This document shows, piece after piece, positions 33,346 through 44,628 of a stretch of 64,000 nt of DNA. The translations under genes and the position numbers were made by a program. The stretch is from Allantophomopsis cytisporea (lineage: Eukaryota > Ascomycota > Leotiomycetes > Phacidiales > Phacidiaceae): NCBI GenBank assembly GCA_024752435.1, contig CP103037.1, positions 1,116,001-1,180,000 on the forward strand, read 5' to 3'. Under the pieces are notes generated by a model. That model ran no database searches. It saw only the letters and a list, made by a program, of their open reading frames with translations, and had not been told where the DNA came from. Each line of letters opens with the position of its first letter. The stretch's first letter is position 1.

Positions 33346-34132
33346 TTTGAATCTTGAAATATAAAACGAGCACACCTACCTCTTGGCAAAACTGAAGAGG
33401 CGCGATGAGAATGGTATTTCTATCATCGCGCATCTCACAACGCGGACAATTCCATGCCCACTTTTCGCGATAGCAGTGGGGCGAAGAATCAAGCATCACC
33501 GAACCACGCCTCTTTCAGACCATTGTGTGCCTCTTCCGCGGACGAGAGAAGTTGCTCTTCCGTTCAAAGAACCGGCACAGCCAATCAGTCGGCACATTGT
33601 TGCATTTACAGGCAAGAGTTTTGATACAAGGTGGGATGAAGAGTGGAGCTCCTGTGAGAAATGCTGAGAGAAGTGCATCGATAGCGTCTGGTGAATCCTC
33701 GGCGTAAAGGTGCTTGCCGATTTTCCAATAACACGGTCGAGTGATAATTGATAATGAAACTTACGTTCACGTGACTATGCGCAACGAACTTTGCGGTTGG
33801 GTGTGAAAATAAATATCGTCACAGAGTGAGTGTGAAGGTTACGAGGTTGCGGTAAAGTGCAAAATCACAACTTTTCATGAGCTATGGCGCGAGGAGAATA
33901 ATCATTGAACAAACCTTAGATGAGATCAAGCATTTGCCATCAGAAATCTTCTGATTTACTAGATTGTAGAAAACAATTCTCATTTCGTGAAGTCATCATA
34001 TCGGTGCGCGACTCCGACAACGTAGGTGCGCAATGTACTGTAGCAGTGTGAACCTTAGGCTCACATTTCGAGCTTTGAAGCAGAATATCAAGCTACATCA
34101 TCGCCGCCAGCTCACACGCCAAATACACAGCA
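33346..34132. other. Divergent intergenic region
   Basis: About 790 bases between the divergent transporter and Aim24 genes, holding both promoters. An open frame at 33383-33667 has no supporting codon pattern. Confidence 0.6.
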
Positions 34133-35381
34133 ATGCGTGGTCAATTAAGGCTGACGAGTGCTGCACGAGGCATTCGGCCGGCACGCGCTCATGGTGTAGG
34201 CGTCAGTGCCCGTCGACATATTCAAATCAGCGCGACACCAACTACAGGATCTCCAGCCATCGGCACCGATCCATTGAGTAGCTTTGCTGCTGACCAGAAC
34301 CCAGCGGGTACTTGCCAATCCATTCCAATTGACCTTCTAGGGTACTGATCTTGGTAGATGCGCGATTCGAGGTTCTAGGCGCTCCTTATTCTCTTCTTCA
34401 GGTTTCGTTATCAGCGTCCCAAAAGTTATATACGAGGCGGGGAACTTTGGTTGGAGTCAGTGGGAAGGCTGAGAATGTAAGATCTATTCAACACTTAATA
34501 TTTGGAGATGTAGCTTATGTGACAAGGCTCAATCTACGCTTTCCATCCTTGAGCCATTCCGCAGAGCCGCACTGGGTATTCCATTTCTATACCAGAGAAT
34601 AACATCCACAAGTCCGTTAACGGCTCTTATCTCCACAAAAACTCCCACAACCTCCTTCACTGTTGTTCATCTCAATGGAACTACCGACTGGATGATTGCG
34701 CAAAGAAAGGCGCTTCTAGCATGGACTGGTCACACTTTGGCCGTAACGCCTACGATAAACCGTAGCATGAGCATCGCCCATTGGGGTAATACGGAAGTCA
34801 CTGGTCGAGGACTCGTTGCACTTGCAGGACCAGGTCAAACATATCAGATCACGTTGAAGGCCGGGGAGGAGTATGTGGCACACCCAGGAAACGTCGTGGC
34901 CTACACAATCACACAACACCCTCCGCTTCCATACAGACTGAAGTCTTCGTCACTTCGATTTCAGATCCCAAGCGTCAACTTCAGCCGCTTCCTTCCAGAC
35001 ACCAAATTCTTCAGGGTCATGAAGGAATCAACTACACTGAAATACCTTTCAAAGATAATGTACAGTCTGCGTACTTCTGCACGGAGAACAATCTGGGGAG
35101 ACAGCCTGTTTTTGCAGTTTCACGGACCAACAACAATCCTTTTATCGTCGCGAGCATCCCGTATCAGCGATGTTCTCACTAATAGAGACATCAATGAGAT
35201 TGCAGACAGTGAAGCTGGTGCTGTGCAATCGGCGATCACTTTGGCATCCACACCAAAAGCTGAGATTGAAACGAAACCAACTACATCAGATATCCCCACA
35301 GGTTTCCGTGTTGCAACAGTAGGGAAGGAAGGAAAGGTCCAATTCGAAGACGCCGAAAGTCTCGAGTCTCTTAAAAAGTAG
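34133..35381 (+). CDS. aim24: Aim24 mitochondrial biogenesis protein
   Basis: Exons 34133-34307, 34358-34476 and 34527-35381 give 382 aa. Aim24 is a mitochondrial inner-membrane protein which in yeast supports MICOS integrity. The N-terminal ~45 residues are basic and nearly free of acid (MRGQLRLTSAARGIRPARAH), fitting a targeting sequence. The AIM24/TerD-fold domain follows: ARFEVLGAPYSLLQVSLSAS, YTRRGTLVGVSGKAEN, LNGTTDWMIAQRKALLAWTG, GRGLVALAGPGQTYQI and EEYVAHPGNVVAYTIT. Read naively, the gene seems broken twice. Both apparent breaks are normal 50-nt introns (GTACTT...GGTAG and GTAAGA...ACAAG) that restore the frame. The C-terminal region (IADSEAGAVQSAITL) is less conserved in appearance. 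Confidence 0.92.
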
Positions 35382-36557
35382 AGTGCTTCAGGTCTATTAC
35401 TTGAGCCGTGTATAATATACCATCAATTTCCACCTTGTGTATTCCTTGAATTGTATTCTTTCAAATAGGAGCTGATCTATCCTGAGTGCAATTGTTACAG
35501 CAAGTCTACTCTAGAAACGGATGCAGTCTCGAGGGGCTAAGAATATGGATTGTCCTCATAATTCGTGTCGAATCCTGTAATACTCGGTAGCGTTGAATTT
35601 GATTGGTGTTTCAAATACCTCGATTCTCTTCAAATAAGGATCTATAGGTGCGGGCATATATATCAGAAAAGCAGGACAATTGTTGTCGTTGAGCGAAGCT
35701 ATGTACTTCTAGTCTCCGCAAATGAAGCACTACTGAACCACTGATTGCAAGCTTTGACCCTCCTCCCGCAACCTTGAACAGTACTTCGTAGCCTTGTACG
35801 ATGAAGTTAGTTGAGTTCAGACTTTGGCGGTGGTTAGCGATAGTCTGTCTTATGGCTGGAATTCCCCATTTGTCTACGTACCTATTCCATGAACGTGAAT
35901 GCGCGCACATATGACTTCGAATCTGAGAAGAAATTTATTTTGCAATAATACCGAAATCGAAAAGGACATTGGACTTGAGAGAAAGGAAATCCTGATGATC
36001 ATAATCTATAGGATATCGACATGTCTATATGAATTTCTAGTAAAGGAATAAGAGAACTCTGGGTATTATTATTTTGCATTGGATTTCTGCTTTTGTAAGT
36101 ATCCATTATTGGAGGTTCATAGGTAGCTATGTATGTACTCGTTGATGCGCAAAGGCACTTAAGGCTTTCTTTCGTTTATCTTATCTTGATTTGTTCGTGA
36201 ATGTCAATGAAATGAAGCAGAGATTTGGAAATTGAGTACTTATACAGTATAGGGAAAGTCAAAAGAGGAGAGGGGAATAAGTAAGAAGAAAAAAGTACAA
36301 ATGACGATAGTATACATACAATAGTCACTACTATCTACCAGGTTCAGAAAGTAGCTTCTATAATATTTTCCCTATCCTTCATCAACTAATTGCTCTTTCT
36401 ACTACTAACCCCAGAAACAAAACCATGACGCAGATCAGAATTTTGGCGAAGCGAACCTGTGCGCGTCTCCCAGAACAAATCTCGAAACGCGCCCAACGTT
36501 CAAATTCTCATTTCCTTTCAAATATTGCCACGAACCTAGGTGGACCTGAACGGCGAT
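35382..36557. other. Intergenic region, nothing recognised
   Basis: About 1.2 kb between two plus-strand genes, AT-rich. A minus-strand open frame at 35611-35910 has no family resemblance. Confidence 0.6.
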
Positions 36558-38002
36558 ATGGTACCTGATCTTAATACCACACAGTTACAGAAAGCATTTG
36601 ACGGCTCGGCTTCTGGAATTTCTGATAACATTGTACGGGCTGCGGATGGTAATTCTCGCCCCGTTCTGGCCCCCAAAATCCCTATGCTGATGGAAGCCCT
36701 CAGGCCATCCGGAACTCAATGGCATTTTCAATGAGATTTCCGCCTATATTTTACAATTGAAGGGGGACGGGGCCGCTGTTGAGCCGGCGGCAAAGAAGAG
36801 GAAGATCGAGGGTGATGTCCCCATTCATGCCAACGGAAATGGAGCAAGTGGGAATGGAGTGACCGTCGATGAGAAGACTGAAGTAGCGCAGCTTGCTGTT
36901 GCAGAGATATCGACAGTACTGCCACAGCGAAAGAAATTTACCCTGGAGTTCACACGGTCGACGATTCGTGCGCGTGATCCGAAGACGAATGAGCTTGTCA
37001 GTGGGACGGGCATGCCGTGGAGAGATGTTGGTATGTATTTCTTCAATTTCCCACTTCCTGCGAATCAGGACGCATGATTAGTGTGATGGGATATTTAATT
37101 AACAAAGAACAGGATATGTCTTCCTCCTTCCAGTACCCGAAAAAGCACAAAAACAATACAACTACGTCCTCCTTCCGAAATCGAACACTCCACATGATCC
37201 TCTCGTTTTTACCATTCCCCACACCCCTCCCAAAGCAGGCACCATTACAGGGCCAAATGCTGGCCCAGCGGCAGCCGTCTCGGACGAGTACAAGACCCTC
37301 ATAAACTGGGTTCTTAAGGCATGTCTCCCAAAAACCATCACCATCACCGAAGCCGATGAGAAGCACTTCGCCAGTGCACTTCGCCAGCCGGCTCGACCGA
37401 GCGAGAAAGCCGTGCATGTGAAGGCTTTCCGCGGCAGTAAAGACGGTTACCTGTTCTTCCTACCCAACGGAATCCTGTGGGCATTCAAGAAGCCGCTACT
37501 ATTCCTACCTAAAGAGCGTATCCAGAGTGTGAGTTATACAAGCGTGTTACAGCGCACATTCAACCTCAATGTCGAATACGTAGAGGATGGCAACGAGGAG
37601 GAACCATTAGAGGTGGAATTCGCGATGCTTGACCAGGAGGACTACGAGGGTATTGGAAAGTACGTCGCACGCCACGGTCTTGCCGATGCTAGTTTGGCCG
37701 AGCAGAGGCGGGCGAAGAAGTTTGAGGTTAATAAAATTAAAGACGAGGATGGAAATGTCGTGGGTGTTGAAGAGGGTGGAGAGCTAGCAAAGGCTGGTTT
37801 CGCTGAGCCGGAACAAGGTATTCAAGGTCTAATGGATGAGGATGAAGAAGATAGTGAGGGTGAGGACTATGATCCTGGTAGTGAAGGAGAAAGTGAGGGG
37901 AGTGGAACTAGTAGTGAGGAAGAGAGTGATGGAGAGGGCGGAGAAGAGGGTGAGGATGATGAAAACGAAGATGAGGATGGCGAGGATGAAGAAGATCTAT
38001 AG
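36558..38002 (+). CDS. rtt106: Histone chaperone Rtt106
   Basis: Exons 36558-36648, 36704-37030 and 37113-38002 give 435 aa. Rtt106 binds H3-H4, preferring H3 acetylated at K56, and deposits it during replication and silencing in the nucleus. An N-terminal helical dimerisation region (AFDGSASGISDNIVRAADG, NGIFNEISAYILQL) precedes a nuclear-localisation-like AAKKRKIEGD. Tandem PH-like domains follow, including FTLEFTRSTIRARDPKTNEL, GYVFLLPVPEKAQKQYNYVL, FRGSKDGYLFFLPNGILWAF and the PKERIQSVSYTSVLQRTFNL strand. The C-terminus is a long Glu/Asp tail, typical of histone chaperones. I chose the ATG at 36558; an upstream GTG-extended frame to 36540 lacks an ATG. The second intron contains in-frame sequence that mimics an extended exon. 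Confidence 0.92.
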
Positions 38003-38358
38003 AGTTGCATTGGATTGAACTTACTCTACGAAAAGTCGCTGGAAAGCTACGGGGATCAGGCCGTATCTTTAAAGTACCCAAGCAAGATGCTGGGATATGA
38101 TTGAATGACTTGCTTGCTATCGATCTCTGTTCTGTTCTATTATCCTGTCTCCACGTGATTGTCCCTCCATCATCCCTGCCGCCTCGAAGTCAATCAAGCG
38201 AAGGCGGGGTCGTTCTACTTTCCCCCACCATCTCAATATCAATATCAAAGCCTTCATACAAGTACAATACCGCAGACCTTAACTTCAGTCCTTACGGACC
38301 CCGATTGTCTCCATATTCCCAATCATAATCGCAATTCCAATCCCTCCCCTGCTATATA
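38003..38358. other. Intergenic region
   Basis: About 355 bases between two plus-strand genes. C/T-rich towards the next start, consistent with promoter and leader. Confidence 0.6.
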
Positions 38359-39887
38359 ATGACCGCCCCAATAAACCCACTCTACCAAACTCCCTTTGCT
38401 TCCCTCCCTGACCGCAAAAGGACCTGGCATGGCGCCCCTTCCTCCTACACCGAATCCATCGGCAAGCTCTCCCTACTAACCCCCGATCTCGTGGCACGCG
38501 CTGCTGCCGCAGAGATTAAAACCGGCCGACGCGTCGGCCTCGGCTGGGACCTCACGAAATTAGAGTACGGCCAGTTCAGCCGTATGCGATGTGGCCATAC
38601 GGTGATTCCCCTCATGCTGGGGAAGGGGGGTGAGTGGGTTGGATGTTATGATGATGTTTATCATTTTAATCCTCGTGAGTTGGCGCTTTTCCTTGTCTTT
38701 AAAGATCTCTTTTGGTATTTGACCTAAGGGCAGGATGGGAGGGTTGGGTTTTGCTTGAAAGAAGGAGGTTGAGATCTAGTGTGTGTTTCATGAGGGGTTT
38801 CTTAATCTTCTGGGATGCTTTTATCTTAGATCTTTTTCTGTCTGTATTGGATCTCCGGGTTTATACTACGAAAAGCATTGTTATCTTGGAGCGTCTTCGG
38901 TTATTATTTAAGGTCACGAACACTCTTGATAGGACTGACAGGTCACAGAGAGCAGCAGTCAATGGGATGGCTTCAGACATTATAGTCAACCTAGAGATAC
39001 GTCCGCACCCTCCACCTCCAAAGACCGCATCTTCTATGGCGGTACTACAAAGGAGGAGATAGAGGATAGGAATTGTACGCGCATCGGGACGCAAGCATGG
39101 GCAACAGAAGGCATAGCGGGTAAGCAAGACATCAAGTCTCTTACCTAACCAACCACATGCACAACATTATAATCATATAACCACAAAATATTAACTTAAG
39201 TTCTAGGTCGTGGCATCCTACTCGACTATGCACATTGGGCGTCTACGCAAGGAATTAAGTACTCGACCTTCTCTACGCACGCTATACCTTTCCCTGCCAT
39301 AAAGGCCATGCTAGACTTCTATCACCTTGCGCCACAAATGGGCGACATTCTCTTGATACGTACAGGAGTCATGCCAGAATGGGACTCCATGAGCGAGGAG
39401 CAGAAGAAGGCTTATGCCGCCAGTGATACACCCGAGCATGCTGGCGTCGAGGCTTGCGAGGAGACGCTAGAGTGGTTGTGGGACTCAGGGTTCGCTGCTG
39501 TCGCTGGTGATGCTATTTCGTGGGAGGTGAGTTTTCTATGTCCATTATGTTCCTATACTAGGGCGCGCCGGATTGCAAGTTGCAGTCCCGCATGCAGTCA
39601 AATTGAACGGACAAGGGTTGATCAAAGTAGGTTTTTCCAACGCCTGGAGCTGTGAGCATGCACGAGTATTTGTTGGCCGGTTGGGGTGTTCCTATTGGTG
39701 AGTATCCTTCTTCTCTGCGTGATTGTGTTGGACGTGAGTTCATTGTGGTACAGGCGAGCTGTTCGATCTCGAGGCCCTGGCGAAGACATGCCATGAATTA
39801 GGCCGCTACACGTTCTTCCTTACCAGTATGCCTCTGAACATGCCTGGCGGAGTATCTAGTCCGCCAAATGCCATGGCTATCTTCTGA
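38359..39887 (+). CDS. Cyclase-family (kynurenine-formamidase-like) hydrolase
   Basis: Five exons, 38359-38674, 38949-39119, 39207-39526, 39631-39697 and 39754-39887, give 335 aa. The family contains metal-dependent amidohydrolases such as bacterial kynurenine formamidase KynB. The signature region SSSQWDGFRHYSQ begins exon 2; the usual metal-binding HxxxD-type motif occurs here as W-D-G-F-R-H. The matching core continues with RGILLDYAHWAS, MGDILLIRTGVMPEW, GVEACEETLEWLWD, AAVAGDAISWE and MHEYLLAGWGVPIGELFDLE. It ends PLNMPGGVSSPPNAMAIF. The first intron is long (274 nt). Apparent stops between DAISWE and MHEYLL are removed by an intron joining WE to VFPTPGAVS. The physiological substrate is unknown. 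No signal peptide. Confidence 0.9.
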
Positions 39888-40270
39888 GTGGGTGCAGTGA
39901 ATGTGTATGAGCGAGGTAAGCACATGACGACTACGGGAAATAGTACTGGGAGTGCTTCACCACTGTAATCCACATGTTGAGGATGCATCTGGGAATTGTT
40001 AGAATAGTTCGTCAGCTAGATCTATTAGGTATGATTCTTCTGTTGGGGGATTGCAGTGATAATCGCAATCGATGTATCAATACTCTATTTTTGTCTTTGA
40101 TGTGTTGATTCCATCAGGCACACTATGTACCTCATGGGAAGCCTTTCGTTTACAGACCCCTGAACTTTTGAAAGATCCGAATCTCAAACCTCATATTCCC
40201 AGAAAGTAAGTACATTCATTGATGTTTATTGTGCTACCCTCAAGACTAGAAATATGTGTACACACTAGAA
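39888..40270. other. Convergent intergenic region
   Basis: About 380 bases between convergent genes. No gene or repeat recognised. Confidence 0.6.
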
Positions 40271-41720
40271 TCACCAAAGTCTGTGTTTTATGTCTTCTTG
40301 TTCCTTCCACTTCCTCCTATCCTCCTCGATTTCCCGGGCTCTCCGCGGAAATGTAGCTGCCTCACAAGCATCAAACAAAGATTTAGCTGTTGGTCTCATC
40401 ACGGATCTGTCATCCATGCAGGCACCTACCAGATCAATCAATGCCTTTGAGTACCGATCACGTCTGATCCAGCTCATCATCTTTTGAAACTCGAGTGAAC
40501 GTTCCGGTGGGAAACCTACCATCATCTGATAGACAATGGCACCTATTGAATAAATCTCCGAAGAACGTTTGTATGGTTCTTCATTCCAGGCAATTTCCTG
40601 AATGGTAATTTAGCATGATCATACGAATAAATCTTATCTCGTGGCAACTCACCTTCGCGGTATATAGTCCAGGCTTTGTTCGTTCGCATTGTGCAAAGTC
40701 GGAGCCGACAGAGCCTACGACTTTAGCTTTTCCAAACCCTCCAAGCTTGCATAAGCCAAACGCCTCCAGCTTTCTTCCGTATCTAGTCCTCCTGACCTTT
40801 GGTTGCGTGAAATAGATGTTTTTAGGACTGATATCCCTGTGCAGGATTGGGTGCCAGTCCTCATCATGAACGTCAAATTGTCCAGGTTCTCCATATCGTT
40901 CTTTGATACCAAAGTGTAGCCACATGAGTGCTTTAGCAATAGACGTCAGAACGTGCCAACAGAAGTCCTCTGGGAATCCCTCGTGTATCCTAGCTTGATC
41001 TCTCTTGGACATATCGACGGATGGCATCCTCATATCTGGAACATAGGCCTCGTTCTCCATTGGGGAGAATAATCGTGCCAAGCTTCCACCATCGCAATCT
41101 TCCCAAACAAGATGATCTGCTTGATCTCTATCTTCTCTCAGGTGAGAGCTCTGGACGATATCGATCAATTTGATCAGATTAGGATGATTAAACAGGTGCA
41201 TCATGGTGAGACTCGCATATGGTAAGATGGGTTGAGTACGGTCAAAAGCGTCACACGCTTCTTGGATTTCTTCTTGAGTAAAACCTTCAGCTTCCAAGTT
41301 TCCTTCCGGCTTCTGAATAGTTTGTGCCATGAACCGTTTGCCATCCGACACACGACTCGCAACGAATATTTTGAAGCCTAGATCCCGGCGCGCTCCTTGT
41401 ATCTCGTTGCCGAGAACATATGCTCTACTATCGGATTTGAACTTTGGGAACCTCGGGTATGGGATGGAACAATATTCCCTGGTCGTAGGACCATCCGGAG
41501 GTTCGTCACCCGCCTCAGAGGAGTAGACTGTGTCGTCTGTCAACCGCGCAGATCCGGGCGTTGGGGGTTCTGGTTTGTTGGCTGCATCTGCACCATCCCT
41601 ATCAGGGATGCTGTCCTGAAATTTTACACCACCACTGTCAGCGGTAGAGCTGCGACGGGTTTCTCCTTGCTCTTGAAGACGCTCTTGAGTGGCCACCACT
41701 ACACTGTGTGAATCCGCCAT
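40271..41720 (-). CDS. Protein kinase-fold protein, probable pseudokinase
   Basis: Exons 40653-41720 and 40271-40597 give 464 aa; the 55-nt intron runs from GTGAGT to CAG. The first ~85 residues are disordered. A kinase fold follows: NHPNLIKLIDIV, LVWEDCDGGSLARLF, ILHRDISPKNIYF (catalytic-loop Asp about 297, Asn about 301) and SSEIYSIGAIVYQMMVG with the C-lobe. The beta-3 VAxK Lys position reads MAQTIQK (Gln at about 133). The DFG position reads GGFGKAK (Gly in place of Asp, about 328). The glycine-rich loop is also poor (LGNEIQGARRDLGF). These changes predict weak or absent ATP hydrolysis, although HRD and the loop Asn are kept. It resembles the divergent fungal kinase-like proteins, but the target is unknown. 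The C-terminal KWKEQEDIKHRLW is charged. Confidence 0.82.
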
Positions 41721-43530
41721 TTTTTATTTCGATAAGATCCCGAAGCTATGTAAAAGCGAAAGCGAAGGCCAGACATGAATAACAGATGCCTTACTTTCTT
41801 ATGGACTTTGTACAACAAAGAACTGTTGCTCTTTGTCTTAGGTCACGATTCTAAAGACAATCGAGAACAAAGAGACATATAAGCACAACCGAGACTCAAG
41901 GTTTCAATTCATTTAAGAAGAGTAGGTTACTTGTACTCTTTGTGTATGGAAAGCTCTCCGATAATCTTGAGTCCCTTCAACATTGTGAGTGCTCGAAGTA
42001 GTCGGAGTCAGCTATATATTTAGAATTATTTGATTTTTTTGACCACATCCGTTATACTGAGTAATTCGGATATTGAGAATCAATCGAACTACTTATCAAG
42101 AGGAATTGGTTCGACTCAACAGAAAAATTCATACGAAAGCCATATTAAGAGTATTAGTTTCACTCTACTCTAATAACATAGATGATGAAGACTGGTCTCA
42201 ATGACTAGCTCTGCCATAAATGACTACTTTTCTATTGGTAGAATAGTAAGGTGCGCTATAGCGTCAAAGTTGTACCAATTATGTTGCTAGACACCTTTGA
42301 AGTAGTTTGAAAAAACTGTAGTTGCTATCTGGCACACATAGCGGCCTTTATACATCAATTTTAACCTTAAACAAAACAGAATTTATAAAAACATGTGCTG
42401 TCTAGTCAAGACGTATGCGCTGATTGACGGGGTCGATAAATATGTACACACACAATCCGGTAGCGAAATGCGGAGGTCGCCTGGGCTTGCCCATTTAGCA
42501 TTGACATGCAAAATGACGTATCAATGCAATAAACCTTTTTTAGCGCACGATAGTTAGCGTGAGGCTGAAAACAACGCGCCAGCCTCATGATTTTCTACCA
42601 CCGAGCCACGTTGACAACATCAATATCGAAAAGTTCAAGGTAGGTTACTTATCGAATTTAATGAGATCACTTTGCTGGCCAATCAGGTATTCCCGATTGG
42701 GGTAGTAAGAGCTTCCAGGTTACAGTCTTGACGTAAACACTCTTGCTATTGAACCTTCTTGTGGACGATACATCCGTTTTCCGCCTTGAGAACAATAAAC
42801 ACAATAAAGCTGTGCTCCATTGTCACTTGAAAGCTGTAATCGACAAAGAATATACTTGGCTGTTCACTCTTGATATAGAGCGGTTAGGATTGTAAAAGTA
42901 TTTTTTTTCCACTATCTAATCTTTGTACAGCCAACGCAGCTATGATTGTGTGGGATAGTATAGACATGTGGGAAGCTAGCTGGAGAAGTAGACTAAAACT
43001 CTTAACTCATTTCAAGTGGGCTCTTAATTCTAAAGTAGGGGATGGTGGGATCCGTCGTATAGACGGTTATATAATCATCAGGCCTGTAAAGGATACAAGC
43101 TGAAATGACTTTCTTACTGTTGAGTTTGAGTAAGATTAATATTATATTCTACATATTCCTTGGGAGAATCCACGCAAGTTCTCTTGGGAATGAATAAAAT
43201 ACTCTTGAGTTGCAGCTCCAAAATAAAAGCTCTTGACCAACTAGGTGTTTGTAAACAATGGCAAGGAGAAAGGAAAGGAGAGAAAGGTGGCAAACTTAAT
43301 TGCAGCAGTTTAAGAGGAGTCAAATCTCGAGTTTCAAATCAGATCATGGTTCAAGCAGTGTACGCTTTGCGAAAAGAAAAAAAAAAAAAAAAAAAGGAAA
43401 AAAAAAAAGCTATAAACAAGCAAGAAAAGAAGACCGGCAGTTAAACTGAATTCGTTGAATGTTGTGTTATAGTATGTTTCGTAATTTGTAGCTTTAAGGT
43501 CTTGATCTTGATCTATTCATAGACTTTTAT
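41721..43530. other. Intergenic region with A-tract
   Basis: About 1.8 kb between two minus-strand genes, AT-rich. It contains a long A-tract (43371-43408). Open frames of up to 94 codons overlap the A-tract or lack coding character. Confidence 0.6.
43371..43408. repeat. A-rich homopolymer tract
   Basis: Nearly uninterrupted A residues (a GG interrupts it once). It lies 123 bases beyond the 3' end of the CHORD gene on the minus strand. It could be a retroposed poly(A) tail or simple sequence. Confidence 0.75.
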
Positions 43531-44628
43531 CTATATTGCTCTGCCAGCCTTTCCGACCTGGATAATTTCGCCTGTCCGTCTCTCCTCAGCTCTCAATACG
43601 GGCCAGGAGCTTCCATCTGCCTTTACAAGTAGAACCTCCAACTTTGTACCCATAATCTTGAAAGAGGACTCCTCTGGGTTAATTGGCGAAACTAATTCGA
43701 CCTCGTTCTTGTAGCGCTTTGGTGGAGAATCTGTGGTAGGAAGGTCGAGAGAGATGCCTTGCTTGGTGAATTTGACGGAAGCAGCTTCTTTGTTAATCTT
43801 CTTTAGGAAGAATGAGGCGATGACTGTGGTTGGCGTTTGGTAGAAATCATGTCTAGATGAATTATTAGGAAGGTCTTAGAGAGGTACTAAATGTCCGAAT
43901 AACATACCTTACTGTCTCCACAATCTCTTCTCCAGTGCCATTGCTACCTTTGCCATCCTTCTTTCCGCTGCCCACAAACAAATGTCTTGGCTTTGTCTTG
44001 CAGCCCTCTAGCTTCATGAACTGATCGAATTCCAATACCCTTCTCTTGCAGCAAGTGTATCCTTTACTTCCCTCATGAAAGAGTGGTGCTCCAGGATGGT
44101 AAGTACACTGCTCCTCGTCCCTGTTCGAACCAGCCTTGTAAGATTTTCCGCAGGCCCTTCTTCTGCATATTCTTCCATCTGGAATTGCTACACTTTCGTC
44201 ATCTTCATCAGACTCCGGCTCTGGCGGTGGAGGAGTTGGAACATTTTGGGGAGCAGCAACTGGAGCTCTTGAGGACTCAGTTGGTGGAGGATTGGCCGAG
44301 GGAGTTGGAGCTGACGCAGCATCATTCTTTGGTTTCTCGATAGTTGGTGGAATGTCTGTTGTTGAGTGCTTGCCTGTGGTACAAGGTTCAATTCCTAAGA
44401 ACTCATCGAAGGTAAGAACTCTTGGTTTACAGCACTTCCAACCTTAGAAAAGTCAGCAAAGTTCTTCATAACGACATTTGACAGCACTTTAAGAAATTCT
44501 CACTACCAATGATACAATATACCTTTCTGACCCTCGTGGAAGACTGGAGGTCCAGGGTGATAATGACAAGGCTCCTCCGGATCTGTAAAGGTCTTGCCGC
44601 AAGACTGATGAACACATTTTGCAGCCAT
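43531..44628 (-). CDS. CHORD-CS domain protein
   Basis: Exons 44523-44628, 43908-44442 and 43531-43852 give 320 aa. Two CHORD zinc domains are clear. The first spans KCVHQSCGKTF, PCHYHPGPPVFHEGQKGWKC and RVLTFDEFLGI with its closing cysteine. The second spans CRRRACGKSYKAG, CTYHPGAPLFHEGSKGYTCC and RRVLEFDQFMKLEGC. A CS (p23-like) domain follows: HDFYQTPTTVIASFFLKK, VKFTKQGISLDLP and KRYKNEVELVSPI. The family (RAR1, Chp1, CHORDC1, melusin) works with Sgt1 and Hsp90 as a co-chaperone. The acidic linker PEPESDEDDES lies between the CHORDs. The first intron falls inside CHORD 1 and phase closes at both introns. Cysteines and histidines appear complete. Probably cytosolic. Confidence 0.94.

Noticed and set aside
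34300..34700. Apparent frameshifts and stops in Aim24
   Set aside because: Two ordinary 50-nt introns restore a continuous conserved frame, so the gene is intact.
39527..39630. Apparent nonsense break in the cyclase-family gene
   Set aside because: A 104-nt intron (GTGAGT to AAAGTAG) joins DAISWE to VFPTPGAVS in frame.
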